Source: Nitrospinaceae bacterium UBA7883
Lineage (GTDB): Bacteria; Nitrospinota_A; UBA7883
DNA: 64,000 nt
NCBI GenBank assembly: GCA_002500605.1
Contig: DLRR01000002.1
Span: 118,526 to 182,525 of the forward strand
Reading direction: 5' to 3'
Position numbers and translations under genes: made by a program. Each line of letters begins with the position of its first letter. The stretch's first letter is position 1. The notes under the pieces were generated by a model. It did no database searches and was not told the origin of the DNA. It saw only the letters and a program-made list of their open reading frames with translations. This document shows, piece by piece, positions 36,556 through 45,560 of this stretch.

Positions 36556-37260
36556 ATGAATGACTTTAATCACAAAGAGTTTAGAATTTCTAGACCTAAG
36601 CAGATACTCTCCTATTTTTTAAAACTTCCCTGCTATCCGTTCTTTGACTTTTTCTACAGAGTACTCAATAAATCCAAAGCTATAGGTCTAAACAATTTAC
36701 CAGCAAACAGAAAAGGAGTGTTGATAGCATCAAATCATGTTTCTGGCATAGATACCACTTTAATACCGCTTTATTCCATTAATAAATTATCCACCACCCC
36801 ATTTGTAGCCCCTGCAAAAGAAGAGCTTTTTAAAGTTCCTTTGCTTGGACACATTTTATCTGCATGGGGAGCATTTCCTGTTAAACGAAGAGCTCGTGAC
36901 ATAAGCTCAATGCGTAGGATCGCTTATTATGCGAATAATTATCAAGTAATGCTTTTCCCTGAGGGCACAAGGAGCAAAACTGGCAAACTGTTGAAGGGGC
37001 GTGCAGGAGCTGGTTGGGTTGTGTATAAGTCCAGACCAGTAGTTGTACCAACATTGGTTATAAATACACAACACTATTTTTGGCCAGGGAGGACAGGCCC
37101 ATGGTTTGGTGTGCCATACAGAGTTGTGTTCGGTAATCCAATGGACCTAACCCAATATTACAAAATGCCTGAATGTAAAGAGACGTCTCAAAAAATTGCA
37201 GATGCAATTATGAAAGAGATACGTGCAATGAAAGAAAAACATAAAGACCTTTATATCTAA
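36556..37260 (+). CDS. plsC: 1-acyl-glycerol-3-phosphate acyltransferase PlsC
   Basis: A membrane-associated acyltransferase making phosphatidic acid from lysophosphatidate. Block I is SNHVSGIDTTLIP (HX4D catalytic pair) and block III LFPEGTRSKTGKLLKG; FPVKRRARDISSMRR lies between. The ATG at 36556 gives a 234-residue protein of usual size; the frame is open 42 bases upstream to a TTG. Two bases separate it from rnhB. Confidence 0.9.
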   Translation: MNDFNHKEFRISRPKQILSYFLKLPCYPFFDFFYRVLNKSKAIGLNNLPANRKGVLIASNHVSGIDTTLIPLYSINKLSTTPFVAPAKEELFKVPLLGHILSAWGAFPVKRRARDISSMRRIAYYANNYQVMLFPEGTRSKTGKLLKGRAGAGWVVYKSRPVVVPTLVINTQHYFWPGRTGPWFGVPYRVVFGNPMDLTQYYKMPECKETSQKIADAIMKEIRAMKEKHKDLYI

Positions 37261-37262
37261 AC

Positions 37263-37949
37263 ATGCTTGCATATGAAACCAAGGCTAGAAAAAATGGTTA
37301 CTCAATTATTGCCGGAGTAGATGAAGCGGGAAGGGGTCCACTTGCCGGACCAGTAGTAGCTGCGGCAGTTATATTCTCCCAAGAAGTAACAATAAAAGGA
37401 CTTACAGACTCAAAAAAACTAAGCAAAAAACAGCGAGAAAAGTTCTACCCGATAATAATAGATAAGGCCGAATCGCATGGAATAGGCATAGTCGACTCAA
37501 CGGTTATAGACCGCATAAACATACTACAAGCCACCAAAAAAGCTATGCTTCAGGCTGTACGCAGGTTGAATAATTCTCCAGATTTTCTTCTTATAGACGG
37601 AAATCAAACCATAGACTGGGAAGGCAAGCAGCAAGTTGTCGTAAAGGGCGACAACCTATCACTATCAATCGCCGCTGCATCTGTACTAGCTAAAATTACA
37701 AGGGACAAAATTATGGAACAACTTGCTCGGTATTACCCTCAGTATGGATTTGAAAACCATAAAGGATATGGGTCAAAATCCCACATGGAAGCTTTAGCCA
37801 AGCATGGCCCATGCCCTATCCATAGAATAACCTTCAGGGGCGTAGTTGAACAAACAGAAAACCATAAAACTTCCACCTCAAACATGGCTAAGGATTTTGG
37901 GAAACAATTAACACTTGTCCAGTCGGTAATAAACTCTTCATACAAGTGA
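37263..37949 (+). CDS. rnhB: Ribonuclease HII
   Basis: A 228-residue type 2 RNase H that cuts RNA in RNA-DNA hybrids and single ribonucleotides in DNA. Catalytic acids sit in AGVDEAGRGPLAGPV (Asp-Glu) and LLIDGNQTI, with ITRDKIMEQLARYYPQYGF later. GLTDSKKLSKKQRE and HKGYGSKSHMEAL are further family marks. The last ~25 residues form an extra polar tail. Last gene of the lgt-rluD-plsC-rnhB run, convergent with suhB. Confidence 0.94.
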   Translation: MLAYETKARKNGYSIIAGVDEAGRGPLAGPVVAAAVIFSQEVTIKGLTDSKKLSKKQREKFYPIIIDKAESHGIGIVDSTVIDRINILQATKKAMLQAVRRLNNSPDFLLIDGNQTIDWEGKQQVVVKGDNLSLSIAAASVLAKITRDKIMEQLARYYPQYGFENHKGYGSKSHMEALAKHGPCPIHRITFRGVVEQTENHKTSTSNMAKDFGKQLTLVQSVINSSYK

Positions 37950-37955
37950 ACTCAA

Positions 37956-38753
37956 TTAAGCCCGACCCAAAACCTGCAGCATTTCTTCATGAATTTTATT
38001 GTTAGAAGCAACAATTTTCCGTAGATAAATATTTATCGGTTGTCGCTTATCATCAGTAACCGCGCCACCAGCCTCTTGAACGATCAAAACTCCTGCAGCA
38101 ACGTCCCACGGTTGCAGGTGAAATTCCCAAAAACCATCCAGCCGTCCACAAGCTACATAACAAAGATCCAGAGCCGCCGCCCCAGGTCTTCGTACTGCCT
38201 GAGCCTCCATGGACATATCCGCAAACTCTCTGATGTTATTAATCTTTTCGGTTGTGATGGTATAAGGAAATCCGGTAGCTAACAAACTTTCGGCAAGTCT
38301 ATTCGTAGATGAAACCACAATAGGACGACTGTTTAAATAACTGCCACCACCTAGTGTGGCAGTAAACAGTTCGTCTCGGACTGGGTCGTAAATAGCTCCA
38401 GCTAAAACCTGGCCCTCTTCCTCATATGCTACTGACGAACAGAACATGGGAAAGCCATGTGCAAAGTTAGTGGTTCCATCTATGGGGTCTACTATCCACC
38501 GACAAAGTTTTTCCATGTTTCTTCCTCCCCCCTCCTCGGCGAGTACCCCATGGTCTGGAAAAACCTCGTAAATGGCTTCTTTGATTACCTGTTCACACTT
38601 TATATCAACTTCCGTTACTAAGTCTTTTGGGGCTTTATTCTTAATAGCATACTCTCTAGAAGAATACTTATTCATAATATCACCAGCAAGCCTAGTCGCC
38701 TTTATAGCAACCACAAGAGCTTCTTTTGGAGTTATTTTTTTAATTGCCATCAA
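37956..38753 (-). CDS. suhB: Inositol monophosphatase family protein (SuhB-like)
   Basis: A 265-residue Mg-dependent phosphatase. Metal motif WIVDPIDGTTNFAHGFP, upstream Glu in LAEEGGGRN, and the C-terminal WDVAAGVLIVQEAGG. In many bacteria SuhB also works with the ribosomal RNA antitermination complex; which role applies here is not visible. Two Met codons in a row (38753, 38750) are both possible starts. It overlaps the end of mnmA by four bases. Confidence 0.92.
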   Translation of the reverse strand: MMAIKKITPKEALVVAIKATRLAGDIMNKYSSREYAIKNKAPKDLVTEVDIKCEQVIKEAIYEVFPDHGVLAEEGGGRNMEKLCRWIVDPIDGTTNFAHGFPMFCSSVAYEEEGQVLAGAIYDPVRDELFTATLGGGSYLNSRPIVVSSTNRLAESLLATGFPYTITTEKINNIREFADMSMEAQAVRRPGAAALDLCYVACGRLDGFWEFHLQPWDVAAGVLIVQEAGGAVTDDKRQPINIYLRKIVASNNKIHEEMLQVLGRA

Positions 38754-39847
38754 TAAAGCTTATCCTTTATCCATCCACCACCGAGAACCACATCGCCATG
38801 GTAAAAGACCACTGCTTGCCCTGGAGTTATTGACATCTGCGCTGTTTCAAATTCAACAACAATGCTGTCTTTATCTCTAGGCGTTATCTGCGCTGGGGCA
38901 GCCATATGTCTGCTTCTTATTCTTGCAGTTACTTCAAGGTTCCTCGTCACCTCAAGCGGAACATGCCAGTTCAACCCATCAGCAATCAATCCTTTGTTGT
39001 ACTGGCTTAATTTGCCACCAACAATTAACCTATTATTAGTATGATCTATTTTTACAACATAAAGGGGATAAGGGTTGCTTATCCCTAGTCCACGGCGTTG
39101 GCCAACAGTGTAATCTATATATCCAGTGTGCTTTCCAACAATATTATCCTGTTCATCAACAATATCGCCTTCTGTTATATTTTTTATATCTTCCATCTGC
39201 CTGATAAAGGATTTATAGTCATTGTCAGGAACAAAGCATATCTCTTGACTGTCAGCTTTATCAGCAGTGTTCAATCCAAGTTTTCTTGCCATCTCCCTAA
39301 CCGCTGTTTTTTTCATATTCCCGACGGGGAAAAAAATATCGCCTAGACGATTAGAAGCTATAGAAAAAAGGAAATAGCTCTGGTCTTTTGCTGGATCAAG
39401 ACCCTTTTTAATAACGGGGTATCCTCTAAACTCTCCTACTCTCGCATAATGGCCAGTGGCAACTTTCGTTGCTCCAAACTTTTTCCCCTGCGCAAACAGA
39501 AAATCAAATTTAAGTACCTGGTTACAGAGGACACATGGGTTGGGTGTTCTACCTTTTACATATTCATTAGTAAAATAGTCAACCACACTGCGCTTAAAAG
39601 CGCCTTTAGCATTTAAGACATAATGGTTTATTCTTAGCAGCTCTGCCACTCTTTTAGCATCATTTATACCATCCAAGCCACAGCATGATGTATTACTCGA
39701 CTCAAGCCCCTCTGGCTTTTCCCACACCTTTAAAGTAATTCCAACCACGTTATGGCCAGACTCTTTTAGGCAGGCGGCGGTTATAGAGCTATCAACTCCG
39801 CCGCTCATAGCCGCGATGATAAGGTCGGAACTACTAACCATAGGCAC
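38750..39847 (-). CDS. mnmA: tRNA-specific 2-thiouridylase MnmA
   Basis: A 365-residue enzyme that thiolates wobble U34 of Lys, Glu and Gln tRNAs. PP-loop MSGGVDSSITA, first catalytic Cys in TPNPCVLCNQVLKF, second in SQEICFVPD, with ATGHYAR and DQSYFLFSI between and a C-terminal beta-barrel (YTVGQRRGLGI). All key residues are present. Sulfur is normally relayed from a cysteine desulfurase, not found in the window. Confidence 0.95.
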   Translation of the reverse strand: MPMVSSSDLIIAAMSGGVDSSITAACLKESGHNVVGITLKVWEKPEGLESSNTSCCGLDGINDAKRVAELLRINHYVLNAKGAFKRSVVDYFTNEYVKGRTPNPCVLCNQVLKFDFLFAQGKKFGATKVATGHYARVGEFRGYPVIKKGLDPAKDQSYFLFSIASNRLGDIFFPVGNMKKTAVREMARKLGLNTADKADSQEICFVPDNDYKSFIRQMEDIKNITEGDIVDEQDNIVGKHTGYIDYTVGQRRGLGISNPYPLYVVKIDHTNNRLIVGGKLSQYNKGLIADGLNWHVPLEVTRNLEVTARIRSRHMAAPAQITPRDKDSIVVEFETAQMSITPGQAVVFYHGDVVLGGGWIKDKLY

Positions 39848-39874
39848 AAATCTGACTTGAAAATTCCAGCGGGA

Positions 39875-40495
39875 TTACCTAACCGATTTCGATGTTGCTT
39901 CTAGTTTTTTGGCTATTTCCACGCATTTGGCTAAACTGTCATGCAGAATTGTTGAATGAGTTACAGTTTGTTCGAGCTTGAAGTTTAATGTTTCGCACAG
40001 TTCTGAGGCTAGTTTTACATAGTGCTCATTGTTTTCAATGCCAGTGTCTATGTACAATCCCCTCGAATAGTCCGGGAAAAGACCTTTTTCCGGAGTTTCA
40101 AATGATTTTGCCTCTTCTGAATTCATCATTTTCTTCATATTGGTTGCCCACCCAGGTGTGAAAAAAAAAGTGCCCGGTACTTTATCAACTTCATCTTTAT
40201 ATCGTTGAGGTGTCATCATTATTCCAATACAATCATCTGCTTCAGGGTGAACCACCGGTATGTCAATCTCATCACCTATTCCTTTTAATGAGTGGCAGTG
40301 ACCATATCCCAAGAATATTACGTCTACTTTCTTTGACATGGCTTTTAGATGGGCGAGGACTTGCTTTTGAAGTCTTTCAGGGTTGATATGTTCGCCTTCT
40401 TTTAGAAAGACCACCTCGTCAATTTCTGGGAATTTTTTTAGAGCAATTTCAATCTCTCTAACCATCATTTTGCAGGCCACAATACCAATTTTCAC
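39875..40495 (-). CDS. DUF1638-like protein of unknown function
   Basis: A 206-residue cytoplasmic protein. I recognise DUF1638 features: KIGIVACKMMVREIE start, IFLGYGHCHSLKG (GxCH), HPEADDCIGIMM with a run of candidate metal ligands, and GTFFFTPGWATNM. Proteins of this family often lie beside corrinoid methyltransferase genes and are thought to bind metal or corrinoid, but no reaction is established to my knowledge. Here it stands alone, 27 bases before mnmA, and about 18 kb from the corrinoid cluster at 58-64 kb. Confidence 0.75.
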   Translation of the reverse strand: MKIGIVACKMMVREIEIALKKFPEIDEVVFLKEGEHINPERLQKQVLAHLKAMSKKVDVIFLGYGHCHSLKGIGDEIDIPVVHPEADDCIGIMMTPQRYKDEVDKVPGTFFFTPGWATNMKKMMNSEEAKSFETPEKGLFPDYSRGLYIDTGIENNEHYVKLASELCETLNFKLEQTVTHSTILHDSLAKCVEIAKKLEATSKSVR

Positions 40496-40653
40496 AGGAC
40501 TCCCTTGCTCTCCCCTTGATGTAAGAATTTAAGTGTACAATTATACACCTTTTTCGCTAATTTTCTATTTTTGCCGTCTAGATTCAATAGATATGCATAA
40601 CAATTTAATTAAGGTTGAGCGTGGTTTGGTAAAGAGTGATAATAGCAACGCTT

Positions 40654-41511
40654 ATGCAACACTTTAAGATGGCCAGTAGACTTATTATAGCTTTTGCTAC
40701 CGCTAGTTCATTAGTGGCTTGTGACGTAACATCAGTGAACCAGGCTTCGTTCTACGACCACAAAAACCTAGATTTGAATTTTGAAAAGAAGCCGACTCGA
40801 TACCCAGTGTTGGACATTGGTAGTTTGCTTCACCTAAAGACTTTTACGGATCACCTTTCATGCATAGAAATGGTCACAACCTATAATGTGGTTATAGATA
40901 ACATACTGAAAAACTACAATGATTTTTTCAAGAGCCAAAACAACAAAAACCATCCTGAGGAATCAGATGTGTGGGCTGCATCTGTTTTGGTGTGCAACAA
41001 TCCTAACCTGGTGGCTTACACTACTGACCAAGTCATTGTTATATATTCCGGTTTATTAGAGCTAATGGAGCATGCAGCAATGTCTTATGCACTTTATCAT
41101 GGAAATGAACTTGAAACTGCCCTCGAACAGTTAACCTTGATGGCTAACAGTGGAAGTTATGACCCGAATGGAGTTGGGGTGTCGGTTGGTTCTGAAGTAA
41201 GCGATGAAATAAAGATCCATGCAGAAAGGCTATTCACATCAGCATTAGCGTTTATTATACTTCATGAAGCAGGCCATATCGTTCTTGAGCACAAAGACAG
41301 TAATGATCACATTCACAATGATCTAGCAGGTGTAATGGAAATCCAAGCCGATTATTTTGCCGCTTCTGCACTATCTTCTACCGGCTATTCTACAACGGGG
41401 ATTGACCTAGTATTTGATATTTTAAGTCGCGTTAATCCCGATGGCTCCATATACCACCCCACACCTGAATATAGGATTGACATTGTGGAAAGGTTTCAAT
41501 ACCCAGAATGA
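40654..41511 (+). CDS. Lipoprotein with M48-like zinc metallopeptidase motif
   Basis: About 285 residues. The N-terminus is a lipoprotein signal (ASRLIIAFATASSLVAC, lipobox LVAC). Near residue 203 is FIILHEAGHIVLEH, an HExxH zinc-protease motif, and about 25 residues later MEIQADYFAA supplies the third ligand Glu and a following Asp, as in gluzincins. A 40-residue segment rich in His, Gly and Asn separates it from the N-terminal region. It lies before radA on the same strand, 28 bases apart. A membrane-tethered peptidase is likely; substrate unknown. The frame is open to an upstream start at 40636. Confidence 0.7.
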   Translation: MQHFKMASRLIIAFATASSLVACDVTSVNQASFYDHKNLDLNFEKKPTRYPVLDIGSLLHLKTFTDHLSCIEMVTTYNVVIDNILKNYNDFFKSQNNKNHPEESDVWAASVLVCNNPNLVAYTTDQVIVIYSGLLELMEHAAMSYALYHGNELETALEQLTLMANSGSYDPNGVGVSVGSEVSDEIKIHAERLFTSALAFIILHEAGHIVLEHKDSNDHIHNDLAGVMEIQADYFAASALSSTGYSTTGIDLVFDILSRVNPDGSIYHPTPEYRIDIVERFQYPE

Positions 41512-41539
41512 TTCATATACAAGCATAAGGATAGTTATA

Positions 41540-42904
41540 GTGAAAAATTCTATAAGTTTTGTATGTCAAGCATGTGGGTACAAGACCTCAAAATGGATGG
41601 GTAAATGCCCCTCTTGTAACCAATGGGAAAGTTTTAGTGAAGAAATGCAACTGCCAGCACCCTCCACTGCTAGAAAACGTTGGACACCAAGCTCAACAAC
41701 TGGTGACCCAACTCCAATCACTACTACACATCTTGGAGTCAGCGAAAGAATATCTTCTGGCATTGGGGAGTTAGACCATACGCTTGGTGGGGGTATCGTA
41801 TCAGGGTCTTTTATTTTAGTGGGAGGGGATCCTGGGATAGGAAAGTCAACTCTGCTTTTACAGGTGGCAGGCTTCATTGCCAAAAAGGCGCTTACGCTTT
41901 ATGTCACAGGAGAAGAGTCGCCAGGGCAGATAAAAATGCGGGGTGATCGGCTAGGAATTTTATCAGAAAATATCCTTGTCCTGCCTGAGACCCAGGTTGA
42001 GCTTATTGAACAACATGTGATAAAAATTAAACCAACCTTGGTAATTATCGATTCTATACAAACAATATTCACAGACCAATTACCGTCCGCACCAGGCACG
42101 GTAGGCCAAGTTCGCGAAAGTGCTGGACGACTCCTAAGCTTATGCAAGGCCAGCGGTATTCCAATGATCCTTATCGGACATGTAACAAAAGACGGTGCCA
42201 TAGCTGGGCCAAGATTATTGGAACATATGGTAGATACAGTACTATATTTTGAAGGAGAGAATGGGAGTCCTTTCAGAATATTACGTAGTGTTAAAAATAG
42301 ATTCGGTTCCTCTAACGAGATCGGTGTGTTCGAAATGAAAAGCGAAGGTCTGTGCGAAGTAAATAACGCGTCAGAGCTTTTTCTTTCTGGAAGAGCTGGG
42401 AACGTATCTGGATCAGTTGTAGCCGCATGCATATCTGGCAATAGGCCTTTTCTGGTAGAAATTCAGGCACTTGTGTCATCCACACATTTCCCAAGTCCAA
42501 GGCGTACAACTTCCGGCGTTGACCCAAATCGCTTGGCTATCCTAATGGCTATTGTAGAAAAACGTTGTGGATATCAATTGGCAAGTGAGGATATATTTGT
42601 AAATGCCGCAGGTGGCACTAGGATAGATGAGCCAGCTGTCGATCTTGCAATAATTGCATCGGTGGTGTCTAGCTTTCGCGACATTAATATAGATCCATTT
42701 ACCGTTATCTTGGGGGAAGTTGGTCTAGGCGGAGAAATTCGCTCAATCCCACAAATTGACAAACGGATAGCCGAGGCAAGTAAACTTGGCTTTAATAAAG
42801 TTGTCCTGCCAAAAGCCAAGAAAGGTATCAACAAGGCAGATAATATAGAGTTGGTTGAAGTATCAAATGTTATGGAAGCACTGGAGGAGTTGGTGGGCTC
42901 ATAA
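41540..42904 (+). CDS. radA: DNA repair protein RadA/Sms
   Basis: A 454-residue RecA-like helicase for branch migration in recombination. Zinc finger CQACGYKTSKWMGKCPSCNQW, Walker A GDPGIGKSTLLLQVA, the RadA motif VKNRFGSSNEIGVFEM, and a C-terminal Lon-like domain (DLAIIASVVSSFRD, then LGEVGLGGEIRSI). The start is the GTG at 41540: AAGGAT lies about eight bases upstream, and it places the zinc finger near the N-terminus as in the family. An in-frame ATG at 41441 is inside the preceding gene. Confidence 0.93.
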   Translation: MKNSISFVCQACGYKTSKWMGKCPSCNQWESFSEEMQLPAPSTARKRWTPSSTTGDPTPITTTHLGVSERISSGIGELDHTLGGGIVSGSFILVGGDPGIGKSTLLLQVAGFIAKKALTLYVTGEESPGQIKMRGDRLGILSENILVLPETQVELIEQHVIKIKPTLVIIDSIQTIFTDQLPSAPGTVGQVRESAGRLLSLCKASGIPMILIGHVTKDGAIAGPRLLEHMVDTVLYFEGENGSPFRILRSVKNRFGSSNEIGVFEMKSEGLCEVNNASELFLSGRAGNVSGSVVAACISGNRPFLVEIQALVSSTHFPSPRRTTSGVDPNRLAILMAIVEKRCGYQLASEDIFVNAAGGTRIDEPAVDLAIIASVVSSFRDINIDPFTVILGEVGLGGEIRSIPQIDKRIAEASKLGFNKVVLPKAKKGINKADNIELVEVSNVMEALEELVGS

Positions 42905-42911
42905 CAAACGG

Positions 42912-45494
42912 CTAATCTTTTTCATTCTCGTTCCAGACCACCATTCCAGAGCATATCCGATCGAACAGATCAGGGTTAGATGGAACGGCTCGAATCGAAA
43001 AACCGTGATGCCCACTATCTGTCAATGGAATTGAACCGCAAAAAACATGGTTCCCATTTTCACTGCTTTTATGCTTCATTGGTACTCCTGATCCAGCCTG
43101 CATATTATCTCTGACATTTAATGGCCCAAAATAAATTTCCACCTGAACATCCTCAGGCTTCAACTCGCCCAAGCTTAATCGGGCATTGACATCTAGCACT
43201 TGCCCTACCTTGAGATCATCAATTGTAGAATGTTTAACTTCATCAATGCTGACATTCGACCATTGGCTGCTCGTCTCCGTTTTCCACTTAGATAATTGCT
43301 TGAGTCGATCCCGATCATTTTCCTTAAGGTCCTTCAAGTGAGTTGCACAAGGGATATAGGAAAATACTGTGTAATTCCTTACCATTCGGTTGGTATTAAA
43401 CACAGCATTTAGCTTGGACATGGAAGATTTCATCATTGATATCCATCTATGCGGCGTACCATCATGGCTTCTATCGTAATAAAGTGGCACTATTTCTTTT
43501 TCTAGCAAGTCATATAACGACATGCTATCTCTATCATCTTGCTCTTTTTCACCGCCGAGGTATTCGGATGCTACTTCTCCGTTGCCTATTGCCCAACCGG
43601 TTTGTGGAGTATACCCTTCACACCACCATCCATCCAGTATGGATAAATTAAGCGCACCATTAGCAGCAGCTTTCATTCCAGACGTACCAGAGGCCTCCAG
43701 GGGCCGGCGCGGAGTATTGAGCCACACGTCCACTCCTTGGACCATTTGACGGGCCAAGTTTATATCATAGTTTTCTAGAAACACCACATGGTTTCTAAAT
43801 CCTTCATTTCTGATCCAGTGAATAATATTTTTGATAAGAGTTTTCCCTTCGTGGTCTTGTGGGTGTGCTTTGCCGGCAATCACTACCTGAACCGGATATT
43901 TTTTATTAGTAAGAATTTTCTTTAGTCTATCCAAGTCATGAAATAACAGGTTACCTCTCTTATATGTGGCAAAGCGTCTGGCAAACCCTATGGTCATGGC
44001 ATCAGGACGAAGAACCTCATCAGCTCTTCTAACTTCATCAGAGGAACATCCTCTTTTTTTTATTTGCTGTTTAAGGAATACTCTTGTAAACCCAACTAAT
44101 CTTTCGCGTCGCTTTTCATGGGAACGCCAAAGTTCGGAGTTTGGTATTTCATCTATGTGTTCCCAAACTCTGTCGTTGGCTGGTTCTTGCACCCACCTGG
44201 CACCAAGGTATTGATCATAAAGTCCAGACAAGTCATCAGATATCCAAGAGCGTACATGAATCCCGTTGGTAATTGATCGTATGGGCACATCATGCACATC
44301 GAGACCTTTGTAAATTTCCTTCCACATTTTTTTTGACTCTTCGCTATGCAATTTTGAAACGCCATTAGTAAATGCTGATAACTTGATTGCGAGCACAGTC
44401 ATACAAAAGTTTTCACGGTCATTTTGAACATCTTGTCGCCCAAGGCCGAGGAAAGCTTTTTCACTCAGACCCAAGGAATCCTGAAACCCTGAAAAATACT
44501 TGTTTACTATTTGTGGGCTAAAGGTATCATTGCCAGCTGGCACGGGAGTGTGGGTGGTAAAAACTGAAGAAGTGGTTACTTCTTCGTAAGCTTCATCGAA
44601 AGATAAATTTTCGTTATTCATTAGCTTTCTTATTCGTTCTAGTGCTGAAAAGGCAGAATGCCCTTCATTCATATGGTAAACGTCCGGTTTTATACCCAAT
44701 GCCTGTAACGCCATCACGCCGCCAATCCCAAGTAGTATCTCCTGTTCTATACGCATATTGATGTCGCCACCATATAGCTGGTGCGTTATGGTTCGGTCTT
44801 CGGCAGAGTTCTCCGACAGATTAGTGTCTAGTAGAACAAGCGGTATTCTGCCACATTGAACTCTCCAAACCTTAGCTGTTACTATCCGACCGGGGTACTC
44901 AACCTGTATTTTTATTTCGCTCCCATCTTTATCTTTTTCTGCAAACAATGGCATGTTGTAAAAATCATTTTCTGGGTAGACTTCTTGTTGCCACCCATCA
45001 CGATTCAGATGTTGCTGGAAATATCCTTGGGAATAAAGTAAACCAACACCAACAAGAGGCAGGCCAAGGTCTGAAGCGGATTTCAAATGATCACCAGCTA
45101 AAATACCAAGCCCACCAGAGTATATTGGTATCGATTCAGTTATGCCAAATTCAGCGGAAAAATAAGCTATGCATATATCATCATCTTTTCCTTTGTAAGA
45201 TTTTTGAAACCAGAGTGATGACTCCATATAGTTGGTATACTCATGGATAACTCTATCTAAATGTGTAAGAAACCCGTCGTCCTCAGACAATTGGTCTAGG
45301 CGTGACTGGCTAATAAGACCCAGCATCTTTACTGGATTATTGTTTGTATCCTGCCAAAGTTTAGAATCAACACGACCCCACAATTTAATCGCATCTGGAT
45401 GCCAGGCCCACCAAAGATTATAGGCCAATTCCGATAATGGACGCAGCCTTTCAGGAATTAGAGGGTGAATCACATATCTAACGATTTTTCGCAT
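42912..45494 (-). CDS. glgP: Alpha-glucan phosphorylase, GT35
   Basis: An 860-residue PLP enzyme releasing glucose-1-phosphate from glycogen or maltodextrin. It belongs to the long bacterial 'alpha-glucan family' type: N-terminal LSELAYNLWWAWHPDA, CIAYFSAEFGI, YSGGLGILAGDHLKSASDL and a Lys of the PLP site in EASGTSGMKAAANGALNLS. The ~100-residue C-terminal segment after NYTVFSYIPC is shared in this subfamily. No other glycogen genes are nearby, so it appears to act alone. Confidence 0.93.
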   Translation of the reverse strand: MRKIVRYVIHPLIPERLRPLSELAYNLWWAWHPDAIKLWGRVDSKLWQDTNNNPVKMLGLISQSRLDQLSEDDGFLTHLDRVIHEYTNYMESSLWFQKSYKGKDDDICIAYFSAEFGITESIPIYSGGLGILAGDHLKSASDLGLPLVGVGLLYSQGYFQQHLNRDGWQQEVYPENDFYNMPLFAEKDKDGSEIKIQVEYPGRIVTAKVWRVQCGRIPLVLLDTNLSENSAEDRTITHQLYGGDINMRIEQEILLGIGGVMALQALGIKPDVYHMNEGHSAFSALERIRKLMNNENLSFDEAYEEVTTSSVFTTHTPVPAGNDTFSPQIVNKYFSGFQDSLGLSEKAFLGLGRQDVQNDRENFCMTVLAIKLSAFTNGVSKLHSEESKKMWKEIYKGLDVHDVPIRSITNGIHVRSWISDDLSGLYDQYLGARWVQEPANDRVWEHIDEIPNSELWRSHEKRRERLVGFTRVFLKQQIKKRGCSSDEVRRADEVLRPDAMTIGFARRFATYKRGNLLFHDLDRLKKILTNKKYPVQVVIAGKAHPQDHEGKTLIKNIIHWIRNEGFRNHVVFLENYDINLARQMVQGVDVWLNTPRRPLEASGTSGMKAAANGALNLSILDGWWCEGYTPQTGWAIGNGEVASEYLGGEKEQDDRDSMSLYDLLEKEIVPLYYDRSHDGTPHRWISMMKSSMSKLNAVFNTNRMVRNYTVFSYIPCATHLKDLKENDRDRLKQLSKWKTETSSQWSNVSIDEVKHSTIDDLKVGQVLDVNARLSLGELKPEDVQVEIYFGPLNVRDNMQAGSGVPMKHKSSENGNHVFCGSIPLTDSGHHGFSIRAVPSNPDLFDRICSGMVVWNENEKD

Positions 45495-45560
45495 ATCATA
45501 ATTTTCTTAACAATGAAATAAAACAACTAAATCAATTGAATTTTCAATAATAGTTCAACT

